Positions 1-10,323 of a stretch of DNA of 64,000 nt are shown here, piece by piece. This DNA is from Verticillium longisporum (lineage: Eukaryota; Ascomycota; Sordariomycetes; Glomerellales; Plectosphaerellaceae). The notes beneath the pieces were generated by a model, which saw nothing but the letters and a program-made list of their open reading frames with translations, did not search any database and had not been told where the DNA came from. The first letter of the stretch is position 1; every line of letters begins with the position of its first letter. A program made the position numbers and the translations under genes. Location of the stretch: the NCBI GenBank assembly GCA_019188255.1, contig JAETXT010000013.1, positions 2,232,001 to 2,296,000 on the forward strand. Reading direction: 5' to 3'.

Positions 1-1611
1 GACAAGTTCTCGCGTTATGGCCAGTATTTCCACAGGTGCCACAGGTCCGTTTCTTCGGTATAGCCCGAGTCGCGCGACCCGGATTCTGCCTCGTTTCCTC
101 CCTCATCTGAACATCTACCTCCTTCTGGGCAATCTGGTCTTGTCCATCACCTAGAGTCATACTCCCTCCTTCCCTGAGACGTACTTTTTAGCTCTCCGAC
201 GTCGGCTAAGGGTAGCATTCTCGCTTTCAAGTATCTTGAGCCTTGCGTCCATTAGGACGAACTGGTGCATTATCTTGTGTGTACCCTTCGTGTATTGGTC
301 GATAGCCTGAAGCATTGATGTTGGTGAGCTTCCCTGGTGTCGGGAGATTCGATTCTTAATGAATTCGGACTGTGAAGTGGCTTCAATCGGGTTTGTAGGA
401 GTCTTACACACCCATGGCTTAGGGAGTCCAGAAGACGTTCCTGGCGGCGTTGGTGTCTTTAATTTCACATCCAGCCTTGAAAGGACTGCTTCTGGGTCAT
501 GGGGGTAAGTCCAGCCCCTTGAAAACCTCCCTGGATGTTTTTTTCTGTCATAGAATTCTGGAATGCCGTAAAAAAGCTGGGAAGAAGTCCTCCTTGGAGA
601 TATGGTTTGTACCTGCCTTCATCTTCATCTTATTTTGCCGACCGTACGCTTTCTTCAGCGGTCCAAAACAGCCGACATCGAGAGGTTGGAGTAGATGGGA
701 CGAATGAGGAGGCATACAAAGTGTAATGATCTTATTCTCCTTACAGTAAAGCTCGAATTTGGCGGAGTGGTGGCTTTCGTGGCCGTCTAGGATGAGAATG
801 CGAAATGCGCCCGAAGTACGCGACCTTGTATGTTGGTCGAAGTGCCGAATCCAATCGAGACCAATATCATTCGTAGTCCAGCCGTTTGGAGAGGTTGCGA
901 CCTTCCAGTCGCGAGGAAACGCGTCTTCTTCGTACCATGACGAGAGGTGAAATTTACCCGCAACAACGATGTATGGCGGGACACAGAATCCGGTCGCGCC
1001 AACGCCCTGGATCACTGTAACCCATTCCCGATTACCCGGCTGTCTCATCTTAACGTTAGAACGTCTTTCAGAGTTTGTAACAACCATTCCATTAGCGATA
1101 ACGCCCATTTGGAAACCGGTCTCATCGAAGTTATAGGTGTCTTCGTCCGTCACGCCGTACTTCGCGACCATGTTACGTACGAGCGTAAACCACGCGTTTA
1201 TCGCGTCGGGATCTTCGCATTGGGCCCTCTTATAGTCGTACTTTCGAAAGATACGCGTCCGGAGCGCAGGTTGTCGTTTGACGAATCTTGAAGCCCATCG
1301 CGGTCCGACGGGTGGCGCGTCGCGCGCCGCCAGCAGGACATTCGCCATATCTCCAACACTATCCAACCGAGGGGGTATGATCGGGAATCTAGGTCTAGTA
1401 TGTATTCGACAATCGTTTGCTCTTCTAGCATTGTTAATTTCTTTAATTTGGATGTGATTTCGCTTCGGGATGGGGTGCCGTTCTGGCGGCGAACGAGAGT
1501 CGTTCGGCTGACATTGTAGATGGCTGCAGCACGTCGGGCGCTTAACCCTGGATCTTTTTCCATTGCTTGACGGGCAAGGAATAGCTGACTGTCTTGAGAA
1601 GGTGTTTCCAT
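1..1611 (-). pseudogene. Pogo/Fot1 DDE transposase, frameshifted
   Basis: Reading starts at the ATG at 1609-1611, with an N-terminal helix-turn-helix region like that of copy 2. A CENP-B-type HTH and a DDE endonuclease domain follow, with the first aspartate in YNFDETGFQMG, the second in LILDGHESHHS and the third in HSSHLLQPLDVGCFGPLKKA. The frame changes near 1370-1376 (C5 where six are expected), again near 565-570 (T6 on the coding strand where seven are expected) and at least once more near 500-545 before the C-terminal domain. The first two breaks are single-base losses in homopolymers, so some may be base-call errors. The window starts inside the C-terminal zinc-knuckle region. Confidence 0.85.
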
Positions 1612-1710
1612 GACTGGTTGTAGAGAAAAGTAAGGTGGAATGTTGAAGTTTGGAGAATGACGCGAAAGTGGTCCACTCACTGTACTGGCCCACTCACTGT
1701 ACATGTACGT
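1..1710 (-). mobile_element. Fot1/Pogo-family DNA transposon, copy 1 (degraded, left end outside window)
   Basis: The sequence is a diverged relative of the element at 2887-4746 in the same orientation. The right terminus ends in ...ACATGTACGT at 1710 followed by TA, the usual Tc1/mariner-Pogo target duplication. The terminal region carries two copies of a GTGAGTGG motif (about 1672-1697), matching the duplicated GCGAGTGG sub-repeat in the termini of copy 2. Alignment with copy 2 implies that about 150 bp of the left end lie outside the window. Its base composition is normal, so it has not been RIPped despite at least two relatives in the window. Confidence 0.85.
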
Positions 1711-2886
1711 TATAGGTACTTATCTCCCTATTTTAGAATACTTTATCTAGCTTACCCTACTTTTCCCTTAACTATTCTCTAGCTTCCTTTAAGAGGTCGC
1801 TATTAATAATATTAATATCGGCTCCTCTATCTAGTATTACCTCTCCTTTAATTTAATTATTACTAATATATAGTTTAATAATTATTTCGTACTATTTTAG
1901 TCTTAGGAATAATAGTTCTTCCTATTAAGGGTCTCTTATTATTCTTCCCCTAAGTAATTCGTAGTTTACTATTAAATACTATTTATATAACTTATATATA
2001 TAGCCTTATTTTCTATAACTTATATACGATGCCTCTAAATAGCTATTAATATAATATCTATATTTATTATAATTATAGTATTTAATATCGTTTAGGGCCT
2101 CGGGCCTTCTTCTATCTATTTACTATTATTCTATTATTAGCTTATAAAATATAGTAGATTAGTTTAGCTAGCTATTTAGTTTTCGGTTATCTCTTCCTTA
2201 TAATTACTTATCGGCTATTCTTTTATAGGTCTTATTTTAAGTCTATTACGGATTATCTTAGCTTCTCTCTTTATTATCTTAGTATTATTTTAAGCTTCTC
2301 TTAATCTATAATAGGGTCTCTACCCTCTTAGCTATTCTATTTAGCTCTATTCTTATATAGGGAATTCCCTAGGTTATAATCTATTATATAAGATCTAGGT
2401 TAAGTTTTATAAATAAAAGCATTACTTTATAGATCTATAATAGGGGTTTAGGTAGCTCCGCTTCTAGGCTATTATAGGCATCTATAAAGTCTTAGTATTT
2501 CTAATTAAAGGCTTAAAACTATTAATCCCGCTTATATAGTTTAATAATTATCTAGAGTACTTAGGTATTATTATCGTCTATATCGCCCTTTAGCTAAGCC
2601 CCTATTACTCTCTAAGTAACTTTATAGATAGACCCGTATTCTATCTATATATATAATATCTATCTCCGCTATAAAGTATTAATAAAGTAATTACTTATAT
2701 ATACGACTTTATCGATATCTCTATAGAAACTCTTCTTATCGAGCTAGAATCGTATATCGAGGCTAAATAAGAAGATATTAAGTTCTAATTAGGACGTCCC
2801 CTTATACTAAATAGCTAATAATTATATCTTCGTAAAGGGTATACTTTATAATTCTTCGTAAAATATTACCTTAAATACTAATATTA
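1711..2886. repeat. AT-rich RIPped tract (left part, interrupted by Pogo copy 2)
   Basis: The stretch is strongly AT-rich, dominated by TA and almost free of open frames, which is the signature of RIP. On the minus strand at about 1798-1850 a short run still reads VILDRGADIN, which resembles an ankyrin repeat. The degraded sequence may therefore have been an ankyrin-type gene or a repeat carrying one. Its family could not be identified otherwise. It resumes at 4747 on the far side of Pogo copy 2. Confidence 0.7.
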
Positions 2887-2940
2887 ACGTAATCCACAAG
2901 CGAGTGGTTCACCCATGCGAGTGGTTCACTTCACCCCGAC
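2887..2940. repeat. Left terminal inverted repeat of Pogo copy 2
   Basis: Starts ACGTAATCCACAAGCGAGTG and pairs with the reverse complement of about 4693-4746. The sub-repeat GCGAGTGGTTCAC occurs twice within it, separated by a few bases. Confidence 0.9.
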
Positions 2941-2993
2941 CCGACAAACATTCCGAGGAAAACCTCAACCCAAACGCCGTAAATCAATTAAAA

Positions 2994-4648
2994 TCACTCC
3001 TCCTCGTCTTTTGCAGACGATGAGATAGCTACCTGACAAGTTCTCGCGTTGTGGCCGGTCTTCCCGCATACGCTACAGCATCGTTTCTTCGGCTGGGACC
3101 ACGACGCGGGACCCGGGTTCTGCAGCGTTTCCTCTTTTATCTGGATATCTACTTCCTTCTGAGCAATCTTGTCCTGTCCCTCGCCTACAGCCATGCTTCC
3201 TCCTTCCCGGAGACGTAGCTTTTTGGCCCTCCGGCGTCGGCTTAGTGTAGCATTTTCCTCTCGAAGGATCATAACCTCTGACTTCAAAAGAGCGATCTGG
3301 TGCATAACACCCCGCGTCCCCTTCGCAAGATAGTCAACAGCATCTAAAATTGACGTTGGGGAGCTTCCCTGGTGGCGTGAGATTCGCCCTTTGATGAAGT
3401 CAGTCTGGGAACCTGCCTCGAGCAGGTTAGTGGGCGTCTTAGAGACCCAAGAATCACGCTCCCCGTGGGACGTCCCCGGAGGCGTCGTCGTCCTCAACCT
3501 CACATCCAGCTTTGACAGGACTGTTTCCGGGTTATGGGGGACAAGCCCCGCTCCTCGAAAGCCTCCCTGGATGTTTTTTCTGTCATTGCTTGCTGAAATG
3601 CAGCCGAAAACGCCGGGAAGAAGTCCTCTTTGCTGATGTGCGTTGTACCCGCCCTCATCCTATCCTCGATTTGCCGACCGTATGCTTTCTTTAGTGGGCC
3701 AAAACACCCAACATCGAGAGGCTGGAGTAGATGTGACGAATGAGGAGGCATACAGAGTGTGATGATGTTGTTCTCCTTGCAGTAGAGTTCGAAGTCGACC
3801 GAGTGGTGACTTTCGTGGCCATCCAGGATCAGTAGGCGATAACCGCCCGAAGTACGGGACTTTGTATGCCTGTCAAAATGCCGAATCCATTCCAGACCAA
3901 TATCATTCGTCGTCCAGCCGTTTGGAGATGTTGCGATTCTCCAGTCGCGAGAAATCGCGTCGTCCTGGTACCAGCTCGAGAGGTGGTACTTGCCCGAAAC
4001 CACGATGAACGGCGGGACGGAGAAACCCAACGCGCCAACGCCCTGGATCACCGTAACCCATTCCCGGTTGCCTGGCTGCCTCATCTTCACATTGGACCGT
4101 CTTTCCGAACTGGTCACGACCATTCCGTTGGCGATAACGCCCATCTGGAAGCCGGTCTCGTCAAAGTTGTACATGTCAGCCTCTTGGATGCCGTACTTGG
4201 CGATCATGTTATGCACGAGGCGGAACCACGCGTTTATCGCGTCCGGATCTTCGCATTGGGCCCTCTTGTAGTCGTACTTGCGAAAGAAACGCGTCCGGAG
4301 CTCTGGTTGCCGTTTGACGAAGTTTGCGGCCCAGTTCTTCCCGACGCGTGGCGCGTCACGGTCGGCAAGCAGGCGATTCGCCATATCTCCGACCTCACCC
4401 AACCGGGGAGGGTAAGATCGCGCATCTAGGTCAAGGATATATTCGACAATAGTTTTCTCTTCTAGTACTGTTAATTTGGCAGAATTGGGCGGGCTTTCGC
4501 GTCGGGAGGGTTTGCCCTTCTGGCGTCGGAGGAGCGTCGTTAAGGGGACGGTGTAGATCCTCGCAGCACTCCGGGCGCTTAGGTTCGGGTCATTGTCCAT
4601 AGCTTGGATAGCAAGGAATAATTGACCTTCTTTTGAAAGAGTCTCCAT
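2994..4648 (-). CDS. Pogo/Fot1 DDE transposase with C-terminal CCHC zinc knuckle (one frame break)
   Basis: Transposase of the Tc1/mariner superfamily, which excises and inserts the element at TA sites. From the ATG at 4646-4648 it shows an N-terminal HTH, a CENP-B-like second DNA-binding segment (about residues 60-120), then the DDE core with YNFDETGFQMG, LILDGHESHHS and QPLDVGCFGPLKKA supplying the three acidic residues. The first frame ends near 3500. The C-terminal part, containing CSVCGKTGHNARTC (C-x2-C-x4-H-x4-C), continues in another frame to the stop at 2994. One extra base near 3548-3553 would give a single 551-residue protein. The copy at 62590 carries the same break. It may be a real inherited mutation with a dispensable C-terminus, or a repeated base-call error. 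Confidence 0.9.
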
Positions 4649-4692
4649 CGCGGGCGGAGGTGGAATCTGTAGAATTCAGGTGTAGGTCGTGG

Positions 4693-4746
4693 GCCCGGGC
4701 GAAGTGAACCACTCGCTTGGGTGAACCACTCGCTTGTGGATTACGT
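4693..4746. repeat. Right terminal inverted repeat of Pogo copy 2
   Basis: Inverted copy of the left end, with one substitution in the spacer between the two GCGAGTGGTTCAC sub-repeats (CCCAAG instead of CCCATG, read inward). TA follows at 4747. Confidence 0.9.
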
Positions 4747-5215
4747 TAATCTATTAATTACTCTTAATAGTAGGCTTATTAGGTCTCCCCTTTAGAGTAT
4801 AGCTAGTTCTTTATATTTCCTTTTCCTTATAAGTTTACGCTATTCTTCTTCTAATTATCGGTCTAGTTCCTTATCTATAATTAATAATAGGTTATCGAGT
4901 ATATTATTCTTAATATCTTATCCTTATTCTATATTGGGCTTTAATTATATTAATTCTTCGGTATTCTCCGTCTATTATCCTATAATAGCCTATCTTCTAG
5001 TACTCTATATATCTCTAATCGATATATTATCCTAATAATTATCGCTCCTTAGGGGTAGATCGATTATTATATTAAGGAGTCTTATATAATAAATAAAGGG
5101 ATTAACTATTAATCTCTTAAGGGTCTCTAGGAAGATAGAATAATCGATGCCCTTCTCTAAATCTTAATCTATTAACCTTTCTTATAACTATTCCCTTACT
5201 ACGCTCGGTCCTCTC
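4747..5215. repeat. AT-rich RIPped tract (right part)
   Basis: Continues the tract interrupted at 2886: TA-rich, with stop codons in all frames. No termini could be paired across the Pogo insertion, so the identity of the original element is open. Normal base composition returns at about 5215. Confidence 0.65.
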
Positions 5216-5615
5216 TTCTTAATTCCTACGATTAAATAACAGGCGATCCCCTATCGGTCTCATACCTCCCTCAGGTCCTAACAAACGCCCCGCTCCCCAG
5301 ACCGGCTGGCTGGACCCCCCGGACAGCCCCAACATGCGTCTCCATGGGGAACGACTAATTCTTCGTAAGGGGAAACATCGAAATCGTGGAGCAGGCTTCG
5401 GAGCTTGAAAGAGTCCTGAGCGCAAGAAGATTGCGCTCACCATCATCGGGTTCGGATCGGAAGGTCAAGGATCAGCAACTACATAAATCCACCCTCCATC
5501 CCCCCAAACTGGACATAAATCTTGTTGCTACCATCATCGATTGTTGACAAGAATAACCTCTCACCTTCGGCTACTTTCATTCATAGTTAAGCTATTCAAC
5601 CTCCGCCCAGTCACC
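5216..5615. promoter_or_regulatory. Upstream region of the sugar transporter
   Basis: Non-repetitive sequence of normal composition between the RIPped tract and the ATG at 5616. A pyrimidine/AC-rich stretch at 5540-5612 precedes the start, as is common in fungal 5' leaders. No protein-coding signal was recognised. Confidence 0.4.
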
Positions 5616-7287
5616 ATGACTGCCCATACCGTTGAACTGGCAAATGTGCCTAAGGACGACAAACCTTGGTGGAAACAAAGGCATCTGATCAGGCTCAATT
5701 GGCACATCATCTCCCTTGTCATGTTTTGTAAGGCATTGTTGCTCAACAAAACTTAGACTTGATGAATCTTGCTGACACTTTCTGAATAGCCTCTGCCAAC
5801 GGATACGATGGCTCGGTCATGAGTGGCATCCTGGCCCTCGATACCTGGAACAGTTTCATGGACTTCCCTCGCGGCACATACTTGGGGTGGATAACTGCCA
5901 TTTACTGGCTCGGCAACGGCGTTGCCTTTCCTGTGGCCGCTTGGGTGTCCAACCGCTGGGGTCGCAAACTCGGCATCTACTTTGGCTACTTTTTCCTCAT
6001 CATCGGAATTGGTCTGCAGGCGGGAGCCCCTAACGAGAAAACCTTTACCCTCTCGCGACTCGTCATCGGCCTCGCCTCGGGCTGGCTCGGCAACTCATCA
6101 CCACTGCTTATCAACGAGATTGCTTACCCCAAGCAGCGGTCCATCGCCAATGCCTTGTACATGTGCGGTTGGTATGTCGGCGGCACCATTTGCGGCTGGG
6201 TCACCTTTGCTTGCCGCAATATCCCTAGCGATTGGTCGTGGCGTATTCCTGTTCTGCTGCACGCCCTGATCCCTCTGCTCGCTCTGCCTGGCTTCCTGAT
6301 GTCGCCTGAGAGCCCTCGCTGGCTCATTAGTGTTGGACGTGTTGATGAAGCGGCCGATCTGCTCGCAAAACACTACGCTGGTGGCAATAGGGACGACCCG
6401 CTCGTCGTGTACTAACTATCCGAGATTGAGACGACCATTACGGCCGAGAAGGAGGCTACCTCCAGCGCATCGTACGCCGACATGGTCAAGACGCCCGGTA
6501 ATAGGCACCGCCTATTCATCTCCGTCGCGCTGGGTTTCTTCGCGCAGTGGGCCGGCAATGGCGTCGTGTCGTACTATCTGCCCCTTGTGCTCGACTCGGT
6601 AGGGGTTAAGACGGTCACCGAGCAGACCCTGATCTCGGCGTGTCTCAACGTCTGGAACCTCGGCTGGGCTGTCGCCGCCGCCATGAACGTTGATCGCCTG
6701 GGCCGCCGCTTCCTATTCATGAGCTCCGGGGTCACCATGCTGACGAGTTTCATCATCGTGACAGGCCTCAGCGGCGCATTTGCGAGCTCCGCATCTTCGT
6801 CCGTTGGCGTGGCTGTCATTCCGTTCCTGTTCTTGTTCTTCGCCGGTTACGACATTGCCCTGTAAGTCATCGCCTGAAGAACGTGCGAATAGAGCATTGC
6901 CTGACGTTGTGTGATTCTTCTAGAACCCCTTTCCTCACGGCATATCCATGCGAGATTTGGCAGTTCAGCCTGCGCTCGCGCGGCCTCACCGTGGCTTGGT
7001 GTACAACTGTGGCGTCCATCTTCCTCAACACATTCGTTAATGCGATCGCCCTGGACGCTATTGGCTGGAGATACTACTTTGTCTTCATCGTCGTGCTATC
7101 GCTCATGATCGTCACCGTCTTCTTCGGGTACCCTGAGACGCGAGGATACACTCTCGAGCAAATGGTCATAGTCTTTGATGGGGCTGATGCGCCAGTCAAC
7201 TCCTCGGATCTGATGGAAAAGAACGCGGCGGTAAGCCACATTGCTGATGCGGACCAACAAGACTCTGCCGAGCACAATAAGGCGTAA
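5616..7287 (+). pseudogene. MFS sugar transporter (lactose permease/hexose transporter type) with in-frame stop
   Basis: A plasma-membrane sugar:proton symporter of the fungal sugar porter family. Exons are 5616-5727, 5790-6861 and 6924-7287, with two 62-bp introns (GTAAGG...TAG, GTAAGT...TAG), giving 516 codons. Visible motifs are GYDGSVMSGI after helix 1, SNRWGRKLG (RxGRR/K loop), PESPRWL at the end of helix 6, VDRLGRRF in the second half, and YPETRGYTLEQ after helix 12. Codon 6413-6415 in the central loop is TAA, with the same frame open on both sides, so this is a substitution and not an indel. CAA to TAA is a RIP-type change. Translation would stop after the first six helices, so the gene is probably dead unless the stop is a base-call error. 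Confidence 0.85.
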
Positions 7288-7334
7288 TAGTGATGGTGGT
7301 GGTGATTCAGAGTGGCCATAGTCGCCCCTGTGGA

Positions 7335-8670
7335 CTATTTTTGTAGCTCTGAAAGTTGATGGGCATTCTCAGTGGGTTGTATGAGAGCTGGAATAGTTGC
7401 ACTATTGCAAGACTGTGTCTCTCTTTCTTCCGTTCCAGTCCCTCCTTGATCGGTAGCTTGCTTCATGGTTGTGTTTTTACCAGTGCTTGATTTCTCGCCC
7501 CATCGCTCCGACACCCAGTGCAAGTCTCTCTCATGCCAGTCTGGCATGTACAACCACCTTTCCAGGTCGGAGCTCCATCCCCTGTTCGGGAGGTAGGACT
7601 CGAGCATGTAATAGTTGTCCCTGTGGAACGGAAAGTCCATCGTCGGCGGCCCGCTGCGCTGCAGGAACTCGTCCGTGCCGGACATTTCGTCCTCCTTTGC
7701 CATTCTGAACCGCCGCCGCCGGTTGCCCTGGTTGGCAGCGTGGCGGCGTATAGATCTTGTTGTAGAGCTGAGGTGTACTTCCAGCACGCGGGCGTACCAC
7801 AGAGGTGAGACCAAGGCTCTCTGGACAATTTTGGCGTTCTCGGCGACGAGATCCTCGTTCCAGACGGGGAGCTTGCCACGGGGATCATGGGGATGGGCGT
7901 GCCCGAGTCGAGGTTCGGCTGCCAGTGCGCAAAGTCGACCACCAGACAGAGAGAGTTCCAGCGGAGGATGCAGGTGAGACACGTACAGATGCACGTTGGG
8001 TCGGCGGGCAGAACGTGCTGAAACTTTTTGTGGATGCCCATGCCGCCTTGACGTTCGGGGTGAAGCAGTGCTGGGTGGATGGAAGGGTCAATGTCCTTCA
8101 TCAGGGCTGGCAGCCTGAGACATGGCTCGAGACAAGCATATCGGCGGGCGATGACTTCTTTGACAAGGACGGATTCCCAGGTGCGCAGGTACTCACGCAT
8201 AGATTTGCAGGTCTGCTGTAGACGAAGGAGATCGCTAGGCCGAAGATGTGCGAAGATGCTCAGGAGGAGTTCGTCCGGGAGCGGGAAGAGGCCAGTACCG
8301 ATGCTTTTTGGTGGGCGTTTGCTGGCCTTTTTTCAAGCCTCTTCCGCTGTCTCTCAGTCCGTTTCGACAGGATGGTGAGGTTGCCGTCGGCGGCAACTCG
8401 TTCTGAGCTAGTCACAGGAGGCGGCGGGCCAGGGACCATATGAAGCTCGTGGGCAGAGTCCGATCCCTCACCGTCGAGTGTCAGGATTTCCAGATCTTGC
8501 GATAAGTCATCATTTGTGAATACTGTTGACCCATGCTCCGACGCTGAATGGCTAGTATGAGAGGCGGTCTCTTCTGTCGCCGGTAGTGAGATTGTGGCCG
8601 GGAGTTCCGGAACCGACATCTCTACAGAAGCGGATGCAGCGAATGCCTCTTTCGTCATATTGACTGCCAT
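7335..8670 (-). CDS. F-box domain protein (two single-base frame breaks)
   Basis: Substrate-receptor type protein of SCF ubiquitin ligases. Reading from the ATG at 8668-8670, a Ser/Thr-rich N-terminus of about 110 residues leads to a basic stretch and then the F-box, LPDELLLSIFAHLRPSDLLR. It continues through CICTCLTCILRWNSLCLVV and FPFHRDNYYMLESYLPNRGW, which resemble a conserved fungal F-box protein family. Two frame changes are needed: near T6 at 8328-8333 (coding A6, seven expected) and near G4 at 7880-7883 (coding C4, five expected). With both corrected the length is 445 residues and no intron is required. Both breaks fall in homopolymers, so base-call error is more likely than gene death. 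The target protein is unknown. Confidence 0.75.
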
Positions 8671-9114
8671 GAAGTCGGATCAGAGGGCAGCCAAAGCGGG
8701 TTGACGAAACGACACGAGGTATGAAGTTGGGCTGTTGAGGTTCAATTGCCACCGCATTCCATCATCGAATTGGTACAAGAATGGTGGGGTCGATTCCGCC
8801 AACCAATCTCTGCTATTACGACAGCTGGTCGCAGCTTCCTCCAAGGTTCATGACAGCTGCCAGCAGCGATGATGATATGAAGGCAAGGTATCAAGACTGA
8901 AACTAGGGACTTCACTCGTCTCTCACGCAGAAAGCACCATATGCCTGGCTGGGTACGGAATATACCGTTGCGCAATGGATTGTTCTGCACTCATATATTC
9001 TGCAATCTCCTCATCATCATTTAGTTCCTTTAACCATAATCTATCGTCATTCAAGGCAGAGGCTGCCAGCAAGTCCTGGCCATCAAGCAAGTTCGCCTAG
9101 GTATCCTTGTCTGA
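8671..9114. other. Intergenic region
   Basis: Lies between the F-box gene (reading left) and the 3' end of the RRM-like gene. Only short unsupported frames are present; no repeat or RNA gene was recognised. Confidence 0.5.
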
Positions 9115-10323
9115 TCAAAAACCGGGAAACCGCAAGAAGCTCCCAATCTTCATGTCGCAAGGGTCACGGCCAAAAAATACATCGTAAACAAGCTCACTGC
9201 TGCCTGAGCCCATGTGCTCCGTCTCGATCGCCATGCGCGCCGTCTGCGCCTGACAGCGATAACTCCCAAACCTGTACTCAACGATTCCAACATCCTCGGT
9301 GCAATACACATCAATGACACTGTCAACCTGATACTGGAACTTTTCGTCAAAATACCGCGTTAGCTCTCGGGCATTCACAAAACTCGGATGCCCTTCGATG
9401 ATGAGCACACGGCTCCGATCCCCGGCGTGCGGCTGCGGCGCCGACTTGATGCGATTTCGCTTGACGCGGGCGCAATGGGTACCGACAATGAAGCCCCAGA
9501 AGAACGTGTCGCTCATGAATTTGTCAGCGGCCCAGAGATCGAAAAAGACAATCTTGGCGGCTGCAGTATAGTGTCGGTTGCGCGGGTCAGGCGGGTTGAT
9601 GACGCAAGCATGCACGCGGCCCGTGTTGCGGATGCAGCGGAGGAGCTGATTGTGTGTCAAGTCTGGAGGCAGGTCGATGATCCAAAAGGAACAGTTTTCT
9701 GTGTCGGGAATGGCGGCGCTGTGATTGCCCGGGAGGCTTGGGTCGCCGCGGTATTTGACCGAGATGCCGTGTCGGGCCTTGAGGCGGGCCACCTCCCATG
9801 GGTCTTGCTGAGGGTTGACGAGGCCAGCAATGGCGTTGCTGGGACGAAAACATGTCGTAGTTCGCTGTTGGAGCTCTCCCAGCTGCATGGGCCTCCAGGC
9901 TGGCGTATGGCTGCTGTGAGACTCAAAGTCTGAGAGGAGGGTATCGGTGCTGTTGATCCTGGCCTGCGGCAGTGGCGTAGCGTGATAAACGGAACTGGGG
10001 CTTTGGAATTGTTCAAATATGCCATCCGTACTACTCTGAAGGGCCGTCGGGCAGGTAGTCGAAATGGCAGAGTCTGAAGAAGACCCTACTTCGTCGGCGC
10101 TGTCACGAGCCAGCAGAAACGACCGCTGTAGTGCGATCAAGCCTATTTGTTGATCTGATTTGTTTTGAAATGTGGAAACCATGCCCGATAATGGCGATGA
10201 TGAGAAGGTACCTGGAGCCCGAAACTGTATTGGACGAATACAGGGTATGCGCTCACAGTGGCCGTACCTCTGACTACGATACGGCCCGTCAATGGTACCA
10301 GTCGAGCCCCGAGAATTCTGCAT
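9115..10323 (-). CDS. RRM-like RNA-binding protein (hypothetical)
   Basis: An intact 402-residue frame from the ATG at 10321-10323 with no intron. The first 170 residues are Ser/Thr/Gln-rich and look disordered. At about residues 218-275 a fold resembling an RNA recognition motif is visible: CSFWIIDLP (RNP2-like strand), a helix, and AAAKIVFFDLWAADKF (RNP1-like strand plus helix). A second possible RRM follows at about residues 306-375, from SRVLIIEGHP to IVEYRFGSYRCQAQ. Fungal proteins of this organisation are mostly uncharacterised. Nucleic-acid binding is an inference from the fold; no partner or pathway is apparent. Confidence 0.65.
   Translation of the reverse strand: MQNSRGSTGTIDGPYRSQRYGHCERIPCIRPIQFRAPGTFSSSPLSGMVSTFQNKSDQQIGLIALQRSFLLARDSADEVGSSSDSAISTTCPTALQSSTDGIFEQFQSPSSVYHATPLPQARINSTDTLLSDFESHSSHTPAWRPMQLGELQQRTTTCFRPSNAIAGLVNPQQDPWEVARLKARHGISVKYRGDPSLPGNHSAAIPDTENCSFWIIDLPPDLTHNQLLRCIRNTGRVHACVINPPDPRNRHYTAAAKIVFFDLWAADKFMSDTFFWGFIVGTHCARVKRNRIKSAPQPHAGDRSRVLIIEGHPSFVNARELTRYFDEKFQYQVDSVIDVYCTEDVGIVEYRFGSYRCQAQTARMAIETEHMGSGSSELVYDVFFGRDPCDMKIGSFLRFPGF

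Larger units (their letters stand above)
2887..4746 (-). mobile_element. Fot1/Pogo-family DNA transposon, copy 2 (full length, 1,860 bp)
   Basis: Both ends are visible: left ACGTAATCCACAAGCGAGTG from 2887 and its inverted match ending at 4746, flanked by TA at 2885-2886 and 4747-4748. The inverted repeats are about 50 bp with few mismatches, and each holds two tandem copies of GCGAGTGGTTCAC, plausible transposase-binding sites. The element carries one transposase gene. It sits inside an AT-rich RIPped tract but is itself GC-balanced, so it inserted after that tract was mutated. The copy at 62483-64000 appears identical over the shared stretch (coordinate offset 59,596). Confidence 0.95.

Noticed and set aside
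6382..6432. Intron that would remove the TAA in the sugar transporter
   Set aside because: A CTAAC-like branch sequence is present, but no donor/acceptor pair keeps the reading frame. A substitution explains the stop better.
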